From Prevotella sp. UBA7551 (GTDB lineage Bacteria > Bacteroidota > Bacteroidia > Bacteroidales > Bacteroidaceae), in NCBI GenBank assembly GCA_002479145.1, contig DLLX01000057.1, positions 1 through 50,768 on the forward strand: a stretch of DNA of 50,768 nt, given 5' to 3'. Of the stretch, positions 42,860-50,768 are shown piece after piece (position 1 is the first letter of the stretch; each line of letters begins with the position of its first letter). A program made the position numbers and the translations under genes. The notes below the pieces were generated by a model. The model did not search any database and had not been told where the DNA came from. It saw nothing but the letters and a program-made list of their open reading frames with translations.

Positions 42860-42930
42860 GTGCGAATTTTTAATTTAAAAACCGCCAATTTCTAAATTAA
42901 AAATTCAATGAAAATAAATTAAAAATTCAC
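42860..42930. repeat. AT-rich palindromic element, copy C (inverted orientation)
   Basis: On the minus strand it reads GTGAATTTTTAATTTATTTT, then GAATTTTTAATTTAGAAATT, then GTTTTTAAATTAAAAATTC, the same ordered blocks as copies A and B. Its ends, GTGCGAATTTTTAATTTA and TAAATTAAAAATTCAC, are near-perfect inverted repeats. Confidence 0.7.
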
Positions 42931-42990
42931 GGCATTCAGCCTAACACACACAGCAATCGTGTAGAAATGACCGCGCCATAAAATAGATAA

Positions 42991-43026
42991 TCCCCTTCCC
43001 TTTGATGGCAATCAAGGGGAAGGGGA
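42991..43026 (-). terminator. Terminator hairpin of the M23 peptidase gene
   Basis: TCCCCTTCCCTTTGAT (42991-43006) and ATCAAGGGGAAGGGGA (43011-43026) pair over 16 bp with one non-Watson-Crick position and a 4-nt loop. On the minus strand the stem is followed by an AT-rich TTATCTATTTT tract, 61 bp after the M23 stop. Confidence 0.7.
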
Positions 43027-43086
43027 CTTATAAGTCGGCTGCAATGCAGCTGATAAGACAGAATATTGAGGGCGATCCGACAGCTA

Positions 43087-44109
43087 TCAGTTGGCCTGAT
43101 ACTTGAGCAGATTGCCCGGACTGATGGCAGTGTATGGGCCGATTCCGTTGAGCCTGCAGAGTCGTTCGACCGACATTCCACAAGCCTCGGCAATCGACTG
43201 GAGCGTCTCTCCGCGCCTCACCTTGTGATAACGGATTTCCTCCGAAGCAGCGTGACGCGTCTGTCGCGGATGCCTTGCTGCGACCTCTTCGGCCTCCTCG
43301 CGCTGCTCGGCAGCTGCCCTGCGGCTCTGATAGCTTGCGCCCTTGCCATCGCCCTGTATGTTTTCGCGGCTGTAGCTGCGGCTCTTGGATGCGCCGCGGA
43401 GTGCAGTTGCGCGTGCCGACTCTCTGGCAGTGTTGGCCTTATGATATGTATAGAAGTCGCCGGTGATGTCCTGATTGGGGAAGTCAAAGAAGAGTGCGGG
43501 ATTCAAAGCGTGCCCGCAAAGACGGGTTTCAAAGTGAAGGTGTGAGCCGGTGGAGCGTCCTGTGTTGCCTCCTAAGCCGATAGGCTGTCCTGCTCTGACA
43601 TACTCGTTGGGGCTGACGAGCTGTTTCGACATGTGGCCGTAGTAGGTTTCCAGGCCATTGGGGTGGCGGATGACAACGTATTTGCCATATCCGCCGGCAT
43701 CATAGCGCACGATGCGCACCTTGCCCGACCATGCCGCGCGGATGGTATCGCCGATATATACCTTGATGTCAAGCCCTTGATGGGCGCGACCCCACCGGCG
43801 ACCGAAGTTACTGGTGACCACCCGGCTCGGTGTGGGCATGTGGAAGCCCCGAAGATCTATGCGGTATTCATCTGGAAGCACGCCAGACACGTGTGTCTTG
43901 GAGTTGCTCCAGTTGTCGTACAAGTCACTTGCAGGCATCTCTTCGTTCTCTCTCATCCTCAAACGGTTGAATACCAAGGTGTCAACACTTGCCGCGCGCC
44001 GGTCGACGGGGGCTTGGCGGGCAATCAGATCCTGCGCCGCCGCATTATGGCAAGAGAGTGCCAAGACTGCTGTTATAGCGAATGTACGAACTATTTTTCT
44101 AAAACTCAT
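43087..44109 (-). CDS. M23-family peptidoglycan endopeptidase with C-terminal LysM
   Basis: This 340-residue exported protein (signal peptide, about 1-25) should cut peptide crosslinks in peptidoglycan. The peptidase M23 (LytM) domain spans about 100-210: HQGLDIKVYIGD carries the first zinc His and Asp, and SHLHFETRLCGHALNP holds the HxH motif. The conserved GRSTGSHLHFE places it among potentially active members. A low-complexity Arg/Ser/Glu linker (about 220-285) leads to a C-terminal LysM domain (YHKVRRGETLQSIAEACGMS ... ISPGNLLKY), which would bind glycan strands. It is a single-gene unit. Confidence 0.93.
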   Translation of the reverse strand: MSFRKIVRTFAITAVLALSCHNAAAQDLIARQAPVDRRAASVDTLVFNRLRMRENEEMPASDLYDNWSNSKTHVSGVLPDEYRIDLRGFHMPTPSRVVTSNFGRRWGRAHQGLDIKVYIGDTIRAAWSGKVRIVRYDAGGYGKYVVIRHPNGLETYYGHMSKQLVSPNEYVRAGQPIGLGGNTGRSTGSHLHFETRLCGHALNPALFFDFPNQDITGDFYTYHKANTARESARATALRGASKSRSYSRENIQGDGKGASYQSRRAAAEQREEAEEVAARHPRQTRHAASEEIRYHKVRRGETLQSIAEACGMSVERLCRLNGIGPYTAISPGNLLKYQAN

Positions 44110-44226
44110 ATTCTGTCGTTGTCATTATTCAGTAATGATTGTCAGTGCGAAGAAAGGGCGAGGAGCTCTTCCAAAAAGATAAGGGAAGACGAGAAAGGTC
44201 TTCTCTAAAAATCAAACACACAGCTG

Positions 44227-44234
44227 CAAAGGTA
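44227..44234 (-). promoter_or_regulatory. -7 box of the M23 peptidase gene
   Basis: The minus strand reads TACCTTTG, 117 bp before the start codon. The -33 element is not clear. Confidence 0.45.
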
Positions 44235-44364
44235 ACAAAAAGATTTCAAAAGGCGAATGAAGACTCTCTTTTTATGGAGTTTTTAACAGTGTAAGTTGAC
44301 AATGAACAGTTTTTAATACGCCACTGTGCAGTGCTTTCCCATGGCTCATGGCTCGGGAAATGGG

Positions 44365-46461
44365 TCAGGAGATGGCCGCCCAGTTGATGTTTGTCTTCCT
44401 CAAAGCCCTCAGCCGGTCCCACAGCATGGCGTATTCCGCCCGCTCACAGGTGGGGTCAGCGTCGATAATCTTCTGTGCCTGCTCGCGCGCCATCTGCACT
44501 AATTGCCCGTCGCGGGCGATGTCCGCAATCTTCAAGTCGAAGGCAATGCCACTCTGTTGCGTCCCCTCCAGGTCGCCTGGGCCACGGAGCTTGAGGTCGG
44601 CCTCGGCTATCTCGAATCCGTCGTTGGTCTCGCACATGATGTCGATGCGTTTCCGCGTCTCGCGCGACAGCTCATATTTGGTCACGAGCACGCAGAAGCT
44701 CTGCTTCGCCCCACGCCCTACCCGGCCGCGAAGCTGGTGGAGCTGGGATAGCCCGAAGCGTTGGGCGTCGAGGATTACCATCACCGAGGCATTGGGAACG
44801 TTGACCCCTACCTCTATCACTGTGGTGGCAACGAGTATCTGGGTCTCCCCGTTCACGAAGCGGGCCATCTCCTCTTCCTTTTCCTTTGGCTTCATCTTGC
44901 CGTGGACTTTGCTCATGCGGATGTCGGGAAAGATTTCCTTGAGCGACTCAAATCCGTTCTCCAGGTCCTTGAGGTCTTGCTTCTCGCTCTCCTTGATGAC
45001 GGGAAAGACTATGTAAGCCTGCCGCCCTTGCTGGATTTGCTTGCGTATTCCCTGATACAGGGAGGCAAGTTGGTTGTCGTATTTATGCAGCGTGACGATG
45101 GGTTTACGCCCTGGCGGCAACTCATCAATGACGCTCACGTCGAGGTCTCCATAGATAGTCATGGCCAATGTGCGCGGTATCGGGGTGGCGGTCATGACAA
45201 GAATGTGGGGCGGCGTGCTGCTCTTGGCCCACAACTTGGCCCGCTGTGCCACGCCGAAGCGGTGCTGCTCGTCGATGACGGCAAGCCCAAGCCGATGAAA
45301 TTGCACACTTTCCTCTATCACGGCGTGCGTCCCTACGAGGATGTCCACGTCGCCATCGGCCAGTCCTTCGAGCACAGTCTTGCGGCGTTTGCCCTTTACT
45401 ATGCCCGTGAGCAGCTCGCATCGCAAGCTCATCCCTTGGAGAAAGTCGCGTATGGTCTGCAAATGCTGCTCGGCAAGGATCTCCGTCGGGGCCATGATAC
45501 AGGCCTGAAAACCGTTGTCTACGGCGATCAGCATGGCCATTAGCGCCACAAGTGTCTTGCCAGACCCCACATCTCCTTGGAGCAGACGGTTCATCTGGCG
45601 GCCGGATCGCAAGTCATCGCGTATCTCATGCATCACCCTTTTCTGTGCGTTGGTGAGCGAAAAGGGAAGGTGGTGGGCGTAGAAGTCGTTGAATTGCTCC
45701 CCTATCCTTCCAAAAACGTAGCCGCGATACTTGCGGCGGTGGTCGGAAGCGTAGCGTAGAATGTTGAGTTGGACGTAGAAGAGCTCCTCAAACTTCAGCC
45801 GAAGCCGTGCCTTCTGCGTGTCCTCTGCGGTCTTGGGGTAATGGATTTTGCGCATGGCTTCATCGCGAGACATAAGCCGAAGCGGTCCGGTAATGAAGGG
45901 AGGGAGCGTCTCCGGGAGTGGAAGGGCGAGCTTGGCAAGCAGCGTCTTGGTGAGTCTTTCCACGCTTCGGCTGGTCATGCCGGCCTTTTTCATGCGCTCG
46001 GTGGTGACGTAATAGGGCTGCATACCCATGTCGTTGAGCTGCAATTGGGACGCATCGTCGAGGTCGGGGTGCGTAAACTGGATGCGTCCGCCATAGATTC
46101 CGGGCTTGCCAAAGACGACATACTCCTTCCCTACCAGGTAGTTCTTCAACACATACGGCACGGAATTGAACCAGACCAAGTCGCAAACGGCCGTGCCATC
46201 GGTGAAATGGGCGACCAATCGCTTCTTCCTTGCCGACAAGGCGGATTCCTCAAAGCTGAGGATACGGCCTTTTACCTGCACAAAAGGCATGTCGCCAGTC
46301 AGCTCAGAGATACGGTATATCCTCGTGCGGTCAACGTATTTATAGGGGAAATACTCCAACAAGTCACCATAGGTGGCCACACCCAGCTCCTTGGAGAGCA
46401 GCTCCTTGCGTCGCGCCCCAACTCCTGGGAGATACATGATGTCTTGTTCGAGTAGGTTCAT
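44365..46461 (-). CDS. recG: ATP-dependent DNA helicase RecG
   Basis: RecG remodels stalled replication forks and Holliday junctions. The 698-residue length is normal. The N-terminal wedge/OB domain (about 60-165) precedes the helicase core with LLQGDVGSGKTLVALMAML (Walker A), APTEILAEQH, VIDEQHRFGVAQR (the DEQH box), MTATPIPRTLAMT, TTVIEVGVNVPNA and QLHQLRGRVGRGAKQSFC (motif VI). It is the third gene of a DJ-1, ispD, recG operon, 59 bp after ispD. Confidence 0.97.
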   Translation of the reverse strand: MNLLEQDIMYLPGVGARRKELLSKELGVATYGDLLEYFPYKYVDRTRIYRISELTGDMPFVQVKGRILSFEESALSARKKRLVAHFTDGTAVCDLVWFNSVPYVLKNYLVGKEYVVFGKPGIYGGRIQFTHPDLDDASQLQLNDMGMQPYYVTTERMKKAGMTSRSVERLTKTLLAKLALPLPETLPPFITGPLRLMSRDEAMRKIHYPKTAEDTQKARLRLKFEELFYVQLNILRYASDHRRKYRGYVFGRIGEQFNDFYAHHLPFSLTNAQKRVMHEIRDDLRSGRQMNRLLQGDVGSGKTLVALMAMLIAVDNGFQACIMAPTEILAEQHLQTIRDFLQGMSLRCELLTGIVKGKRRKTVLEGLADGDVDILVGTHAVIEESVQFHRLGLAVIDEQHRFGVAQRAKLWAKSSTPPHILVMTATPIPRTLAMTIYGDLDVSVIDELPPGRKPIVTLHKYDNQLASLYQGIRKQIQQGRQAYIVFPVIKESEKQDLKDLENGFESLKEIFPDIRMSKVHGKMKPKEKEEEMARFVNGETQILVATTVIEVGVNVPNASVMVILDAQRFGLSQLHQLRGRVGRGAKQSFCVLVTKYELSRETRKRIDIMCETNDGFEIAEADLKLRGPGDLEGTQQSGIAFDLKIADIARDGQLVQMAREQAQKIIDADPTCERAEYAMLWDRLRALRKTNINWAAIS

Positions 46462-46520
46462 TGGCTATTTCCGTATGTGCGTACCGCATGAATCTGAAAC
46501 CCATGACGGCGCAAAAGAGG

Positions 46521-47213
46521 TTATTCCGAGGTGTGGCCGTGGAGCAATGCCTCCGCCACACGCAGGTCAAAGGGCGTGGTCAGCTTGATGTTCTCGACAT
46601 TTCCGTCGACAAGCGACACCCGATGGTCGCCCGAGAACTCATAGACGCTCGCATCATCGGTGTACTCCGGGCGGAAGGGCTGGGCATAAGCAGCCTTGAG
46701 CAGCGGCACATTGAAGACCTGTGGGGTCTGCACCCGACGGAAAAGAGAGCGGTCAACGGTCGCGCTTCCCTGCCCTTCCGTCACACGGCGGAGCGTGTCG
46801 GTGACGGGAAGTACGGGCACTGCGGCGCCCATCTCCTCTGCTTTGGCAAAGCAACGGGCTATGGTTGCGACGGAAACAAAGGGGCGCGCGCCGTCATGAA
46901 CGGCCACAAGTGCCTGCGGTTCGTCGGGGATGAGGGCAAGACCGTTGCGGGATGACTCGAAGCGTGTGGCCCCACCGGTGGCCAAAGCGTGGGGCAACGC
47001 AAAGTGATACCGCTCACACAGTGCGCGCCAATAGGCTTGATGCCCGGCTGGCAAGACGACAATGAGACGCATTTGGGCGTCAAACTGCCGGAAACGCTCC
47101 ATGGTTCGCATGAGCACAGGGCGGCCTCCAACGGGCAAAAACTGCTTGGGCACGTCGCCTCCCATGCGAGTTCCCTTGCCTCCAGCCACGATAATGGCGT
47201 AACGCTGCGTCAC
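46521..47213 (-). CDS. ispD: 2-C-methyl-D-erythritol 4-phosphate cytidylyltransferase
   Basis: IspD joins MEP and CTP to form CDP-methylerythritol in non-mevalonate isoprenoid synthesis. The 230-residue protein shows IIVAGGKGTRMGGDVPKQFLPVGGRPVLMRTM (split: CTP-binding loop GGKGTRMGG and the conserved Lys/Gln), VHDGARPFVS, VPVTDTLR-like PVLPVTDTLRRV and FRRVQTPQVFN. The start codon is GTG (minus-strand 47213), overlapping the stop of the DJ-1 gene as GTGA, which implies coupled translation. The ATG-less start is supported because the motif IIVAGG lies at its normal distance from the N-terminus. Confidence 0.96.
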   Translation of the reverse strand: MTQRYAIIVAGGKGTRMGGDVPKQFLPVGGRPVLMRTMERFRQFDAQMRLIVVLPAGHQAYWRALCERYHFALPHALATGGATRFESSRNGLALIPDEPQALVAVHDGARPFVSVATIARCFAKAEEMGAAVPVLPVTDTLRRVTEGQGSATVDRSLFRRVQTPQVFNVPLLKAAYAQPFRPEYTDDASVYEFSGDHRVSLVDGNVENIKLTTPFDLRVAEALLHGHTSE

Positions 47214-47779
47214 CCTTCGCGCATCAAACGGTCATAAATCATACCCTGGGCAATGCTCCGGGCAGTGGCTTCGTCGCGGAAATAGGACAGCAAACGGTAA
47301 CTATAAGGCAATGCGGCGGCTGGACCTTCGGCCGTAGTGATGTTGCCGTCCTCCACTATTAGACGCTCCTCGTAGTGGGCATCGCCCAGATGGGCATCCA
47401 TACCGGGATAAATCGTCGCATGACGGCCGTGCAACAGCCCTGCATGTGCCAGCACGAGGGGGGCTGCACAGATGGCTCCGATGCGCTTCCCGGCCTTGTC
47501 CTGACGCTGAAGGGCCGCTATCACGCCCCGATGGTCCCGCAAATTGGTGCTGCCGGGCATTCCTCCAGGCAGAAGAAGCATGTCTGCGTCGGCAAAATCG
47601 CCCGCGTCTTCCATCAACAGGTCGGCCAAGACCGTCACCCCATGGGCTGAACGCACCTCGCGACGGCCCATAATGCTCACCGTCAAGGCCTCTATGCCGC
47701 CACGACGGAGCACATCCACAGGCGCAAGTGCCTCGATTTCCTCGAAGCCGTCGGCCAAAAATTCATACACTTTTGCCAT
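47210..47779 (-). CDS. DJ-1/PfpI-family protein
   Basis: The 189-residue protein is a single DJ-1/PfpI domain. It has the conserved acidic residue pair at Glu13/Glu14 (ADGFEEIEA), ADMLLLPGGMPGSTNLRDH and the nucleophilic-elbow Cys104 in IGAICAAPLVLAHAGLL. Bacterial DJ-1 homologues are linked to oxidative or glyoxal stress; a precise activity cannot be assigned. It is the first gene of the operon with ispD and recG, overlapping ispD by 4 bp, and divergent from nadK. Confidence 0.93.
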   Translation of the reverse strand: MAKVYEFLADGFEEIEALAPVDVLRRGGIEALTVSIMGRREVRSAHGVTVLADLLMEDAGDFADADMLLLPGGMPGSTNLRDHRGVIAALQRQDKAGKRIGAICAAPLVLAHAGLLHGRHATIYPGMDAHLGDAHYEERLIVEDGNITTAEGPAAALPYSYRLLSYFRDEATARSIAQGMIYDRLMREG

Positions 47780-47819
47780 AATATTCTATGTTTAAGTCTT
47801 GTTTCTCGCTGGAAATTTC

Positions 47820-47827
47820 TATTTTTG
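47820..47827 (+). promoter_or_regulatory. Candidate -7 box of nadK
   Basis: TATTTTTG matches TAnnTTTG, with CTTG 18 bp upstream (47798-47801) as an imperfect -33 element. It lies 84 bp before the preferred nadK start. Confidence 0.4.
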
Positions 47828-47845
47828 CATTGTTTTTTACAGCTG

Positions 47846-47853
47846 CAAATATA
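47846..47853 (-). promoter_or_regulatory. Candidate -7 box of the DJ-1/ispD/recG operon
   Basis: The minus strand reads TATATTTG, 66 bp before the DJ-1 start codon. It faces the nadK box, so the two divergent promoters would overlap. Confidence 0.4.
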
Positions 47854-47911
47854 CGAAAACCTTTTGGAACGGCACGTTAATGCAGTGAAAATAATGAATA
47901 ACCGACCTATT

Positions 47912-48799
47912 ATGACGGAGCAAAAGCTACGTTTTGCCATTTTCGGCAACATATACAAGGCGCGCGACACCGCCCGCATCGGCTCGGTGCTGAGCGTCCT
48001 CCGCCAGCATGGAGCCACGATATTGATGGAGCGGCAGTTTGCCCAACAACTCTCCAAGACGCTTCATTACCAGCTGGACATCGACGAACTGATAGACGGA
48101 CGCGACTTTGAAGCCGACTATGCCCTCTCCCTTGGCGGCGACGGAACGGTGCTCAAGGCGGCCTGTCGCGTCGGGAAGAAGCAGATTCCCATCCTCGGAA
48201 TCAACATGGGAAGGCTCGGATTCCTCGCCAGTGTGCTGCCCGAGGAGTTCGCCACGGCCGTAGACGACATCTATCAGGGACGCTTCCGCATCTGCTCGCG
48301 GTCGGCAATCGGCATCGAGACCGAGGGGGAGACGCTCGGGATATACCCATACGCGCTCAACGACATATCGCTTTTCAAGCGCGACTTCGCCGCCATGATC
48401 ACCGTCCGCGCCACCATCGACGGGCAATACCTCAACACCTATCAGGCCGACGGGCTCGTCGTGAGCACCCCGACCGGCTCCACGGCCTACTCGCTGAGCA
48501 ACGGCGGACCCATCGTCGTGCCCCAAGCCAACGTGCTGACGCTCACGGCGGTGGCCCCTCACAGCATGAACACGCGACCTATCGTGCTTCCCGACAGCTG
48601 CGAGATACGCCTCGAGGTGAAGAGCAGAAGCCATAACTTCATGATTGCCATAGACGGAGAGACGGCCAAACTGCACGACAAGGCGGTGATGACCATCCGA
48701 CGCGCACCCTATGACGTGCGGATGGTCGTGCGTGGGGAGACCTCCTACTTCGGCACATTGCGCGAAAAACTGATGTGGGGGGCCGACCCCAGACAATAA
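47912..48799 (+). CDS. nadK: NAD kinase
   Basis: NadK phosphorylates NAD to NADP in the cytoplasm. From ATG 47912 the product is 295 residues, beginning MTEQKLRFAIFGN, a typical Bacteroidota NadK start; in-frame ATGs at 47894 and 47825 are alternatives with less family support. The catalytic GGDGT motif (Asp77) sits in SLGGDGTVLKAACRVG, followed by PILGINMGRLGFLA and the NAD-binding DGLVVSTPTGSTAYSLSNGG. 75 bp separate it from the ABC exporter gene, so the two may be cotranscribed. Confidence 0.95.
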   Translation: MTEQKLRFAIFGNIYKARDTARIGSVLSVLRQHGATILMERQFAQQLSKTLHYQLDIDELIDGRDFEADYALSLGGDGTVLKAACRVGKKQIPILGINMGRLGFLASVLPEEFATAVDDIYQGRFRICSRSAIGIETEGETLGIYPYALNDISLFKRDFAAMITVRATIDGQYLNTYQADGLVVSTPTGSTAYSLSNGGPIVVPQANVLTLTAVAPHSMNTRPIVLPDSCEIRLEVKSRSHNFMIAIDGETAKLHDKAVMTIRRAPYDVRMVVRGETSYFGTLREKLMWGADPRQ

Positions 48800-48873
48800 A
48801 CACTCTCCCTTGGCCGTGCCGAAAGGCATAATTCGGGGGAAAAAGGACAAATGACACGGAAGGGAATAGCCCA

Positions 48874-50580
48874 ATGAGCATTGGCAAGAAAATAGGAAAC
48901 GCACTCAACCGGCTCTCCGGCGGCAAGCTGCGGGAGACCAACCGCCAGTACACGTCGGCGGAAATAGCGCGGTGGCTGTGGCGCGTCTGGCAGGGAAACC
49001 GCCGCCAAGCACTGCTCAACGCCCTCATCGGAGTGGGCGACGTGGCCGTGTCGCTCAGCTCGGTATGGGCGGTACAGCACGCCATCGACGTGGCATCTCA
49101 CGCCACAGGGGGCAGCATTCTATGGGCGGTGGCCCTCATGGGCGCACTCATCCTCGCAGGATTCGCACTCAACGTGGCCGCCGTGTGGGTGAGCAACCTG
49201 CTCGGTATACGCGCGCAAAACCGCATGCAGCAGCAGATGCTCGACCGAATCCTGCGGTCAGTGTGGCGCGGAAAGGCGCAGAGACACTCCGGCGACGTGC
49301 TCAACCGGCTGGAAACCGACGTGAATAGCGTCGTACTCTTCCTCACAGAGACCATACCCGACACGCTCAGCAGGGTGCTGCTCTTCTGCGGCGCCTTCTT
49401 CTATCTCCTGCAAATGGACTGGAGACTGTCGCTGATTATCGTCCTCGCGATACCCCTCTTCGCCGCGTTCAGCAAGATTTACATCCTCCGTATGCGACGG
49501 TTGTCGCGCGAAGTGCGCAAGAGCGACTCCATCGTGCAGAGCGTCTTGCAGGAGACCGTGCAGCACCAGACGCTCATCAAGGCCCTCGAAGACACCGACC
49601 ACGCCGTCAACCGGCTCGAGGGGGAGCAGCGGAAGCTGCGGAAGAACGTCGTGAGGCGGACGAAATTCTCGGTCTTTTCCAACCTCATCCTCAACCTGGG
49701 CTTCTCCCTTTGCTACCTCGTTGCGTTCGCATGGGCGGCGGTAAGGATGTCCTTGGGCACGCTGACGTTCGGCGGCATGACGGCATTCCTACAGTTAGTC
49801 GCCCGCATACAGTCGCCTGCGCGTCAGCTCACGCGCCTTGTGCCGGCCATTGTCGGCGTGCTGACGGCGGCGGAGCGGCTCATGGAGCTGGAGGAGGAGC
49901 CGATGGAGGAGCAGGGAGAGCCGATCTGGATGGATGCCCCATGCGGAATCAGGCTCGACAACGTCACCTATCACTATGATGATGGCACGGAAAACATCAT
50001 CGACCAACTCTCGTTCGACTTCCGTCCAGGCTCGTGCACCGCCATACTCGGCCCCACCGGGGCGGGAAAGACCACGCTCGTGCGACTGCTGCTCGCTCTC
50101 GTGCAGCCCAAAGGCGGACGCCTGGAGCTGTATGACGGCACGTCGACGCGCACCCTCTCGCCCCGCACGCGTTGCAACCTGGCCTATGTGCCTCAGGGCA
50201 ACACGCTGCTCAGCGGCACGATACGCGACAACTTGCGGCTCGGGAAGCTCGAAGCGACCGACGAGGAGATGAACAACGCACTGCGGAAGGCGTGTGCCGA
50301 CTTCGTCTTTGAGCTGCCCGACGGACTCGACACCGCCTGCACGGAGCAGGGAGGAGGACTGAGCGAGGGGCAGGCACAGCGCATCGCCATCGCCCGCGCA
50401 CTGCTTCGCGACCGCAGCATCATGCTCTTCGACGAGGCAACATCGGCACTCGACCCCGAGACGGAGCGGCAACTGCTCGCCAATATTCTCCAAGACACAG
50501 GCAAGACCATCATCTTTGTCACCCACCGCATGGCGGTAACGGACTATTGCGACCAGACATTGACCATCGGAAGGGAGTGA
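48874..50580 (+). CDS. ABC exporter half-transporter (MsbA-like, fused membrane and ATPase domains)
   Basis: The 568-residue protein has an exporter-type membrane domain (about 40-320, six helices) fused to an ATPase domain. Walker A is GPTGAGKTT (Lys399), the signature is LSEGQ rather than the commoner LSGGQ, Walker B is IMLFDEATSALD (Asp520, Glu521), and the switch His is in FVTHRMA. Relatives move lipids, peptides or drugs as homodimers; the substrate is unknown. It has no peptidase domain. It follows nadK by 75 bp and ends before a strong terminator. Confidence 0.94.
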   Translation: MSIGKKIGNALNRLSGGKLRETNRQYTSAEIARWLWRVWQGNRRQALLNALIGVGDVAVSLSSVWAVQHAIDVASHATGGSILWAVALMGALILAGFALNVAAVWVSNLLGIRAQNRMQQQMLDRILRSVWRGKAQRHSGDVLNRLETDVNSVVLFLTETIPDTLSRVLLFCGAFFYLLQMDWRLSLIIVLAIPLFAAFSKIYILRMRRLSREVRKSDSIVQSVLQETVQHQTLIKALEDTDHAVNRLEGEQRKLRKNVVRRTKFSVFSNLILNLGFSLCYLVAFAWAAVRMSLGTLTFGGMTAFLQLVARIQSPARQLTRLVPAIVGVLTAAERLMELEEEPMEEQGEPIWMDAPCGIRLDNVTYHYDDGTENIIDQLSFDFRPGSCTAILGPTGAGKTTLVRLLLALVQPKGGRLELYDGTSTRTLSPRTRCNLAYVPQGNTLLSGTIRDNLRLGKLEATDEEMNNALRKACADFVFELPDGLDTACTEQGGGLSEGQAQRIAIARALLRDRSIMLFDEATSALDPETERQLLANILQDTGKTIIFVTHRMAVTDYCDQTLTIGRE

Positions 50581-50610
50581 ACGGGGCAGCTCTCCTTGTA
50601 GATAGGATAG

Positions 50611-50654
50611 AAAGAAAGGGTGGAAATGTACAAGGATTTCCGCCCTTTCTTTTG
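50611..50654 (+). terminator. Intrinsic terminator of the ABC exporter gene
   Basis: AAAGAAAGGGTGGAAAT (50611-50627) pairs along its whole length (one G-U) with ATTTCCGCCCTTTCTTT (50636-50652) across an 8-nt loop, and T residues continue after the stem. It begins 31 bp after the stop codon. The last 114 bp of the window hold no recognisable gene. Confidence 0.85.
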
Positions 50655-50768
50655 CTTTTCTTAGCCGATGCCCACCGTCTTCTGCCAAAATCACAAGGAG
50701 AAAGCAAACCGCTTTGCCCATCAAAGTGGGAACAACAGCTACTCGACGAGGCTAAAAAGCTGTGCCAA

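Larger units (their letters stand above)
42529..43086. other. Intergenic region between convergent exporter and M23 genes
   Basis: It contains the exporter terminator (42569-42605), a 14-bp palindrome (42691-42704), AT-rich palindrome copy C (42860-42930) and the M23 terminator (42991-43026). Short open frames across it overlap these structures and look random. No gene is supported. Confidence 0.6.

Noticed and set aside
1..50768. tRNA or rRNA genes
   Set aside because: I looked for T-loop and acceptor-type patterns in the intergenic regions and found none; a covariance-model scan would be decisive.

Overview
The window looks like chromosomal DNA from a Bacteroidota, most probably a Prevotella-like organism. 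It carries a complete SusCDEF outer-membrane starch system. Many transcription starts are preceded by the Bacteroidota -7 box TAnnTTTG, twice with a perfect -33 TTTG 19 bp upstream. One secreted amylase ends in a Prevotella-type C-terminal sorting tail. The genus is an inference; no rRNA gene is present, and I saw no tRNA, CRISPR array or insertion sequence.

Layout. 1-384: gene-free, with a 22-bp-period repeat and a 17-bp hairpin. 385-4955 (minus): a WG-repeat-like secreted protein, then an operon of an Rpn-type nuclease, a secreted alpha/beta hydrolase and a DUF1648-type membrane protein. 5399-14352 (plus): malQ (CBM20-GH77), susB (GH97), a type I pullulanase and susA (neopullulanase). 14500-20305 (plus): a FAH-family hydrolase, purL and a pair of half-size chromate transporters. 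20547-30681 (minus): a secreted GH13 amylase and susF-susE-susD-susC. 30931-33358 (plus): a LacI-family regulator and an MFS sugar transporter. 33985-42528: an OmpA-type lipoprotein, Mrp/ApbC, a small AlbA_2-domain protein, and a TolC-HlyD-ABC permease-ABC permease export operon with no ATPase gene. 43087-50580: an M23/LysM peptidase, recG-ispD-DJ-1 (minus), then nadK and an ABC exporter half-transporter (plus).

How it fits together. SusD/E/F with the amylase would bind and cut starch at the cell surface, SusC would import the oligosaccharides, and SusB, SusA and the pullulanase would shorten and debranch them, probably in the periplasm. The MFS permease would then carry maltose or short maltodextrins inward, where leaderless MalQ disproportionates them. 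The locus is split by unrelated genes (FAH, purL, chromate transporters), but both halves appear to be tied together by one regulator.

The strongest new observation is regulatory. A LacI-type operator, GCAAACGTTTGC or a one-mismatch version, lies upstream of malQ, of the amylase, and once between the divergent susC and lacI promoters. At all four promoters the gap between operator and -7 box is 55 or 56 bp, and none has a recognisable -33 box. This suggests a LacI-family regulator that activates, rather than blocks, a starch regulon from a fixed upstream position, in place of the SusR known from Bacteroides thetaiotaomicron. A second unexplained feature is a dispersed AT-rich palindromic element of about 65-70 bp, present three times in intergenic regions.
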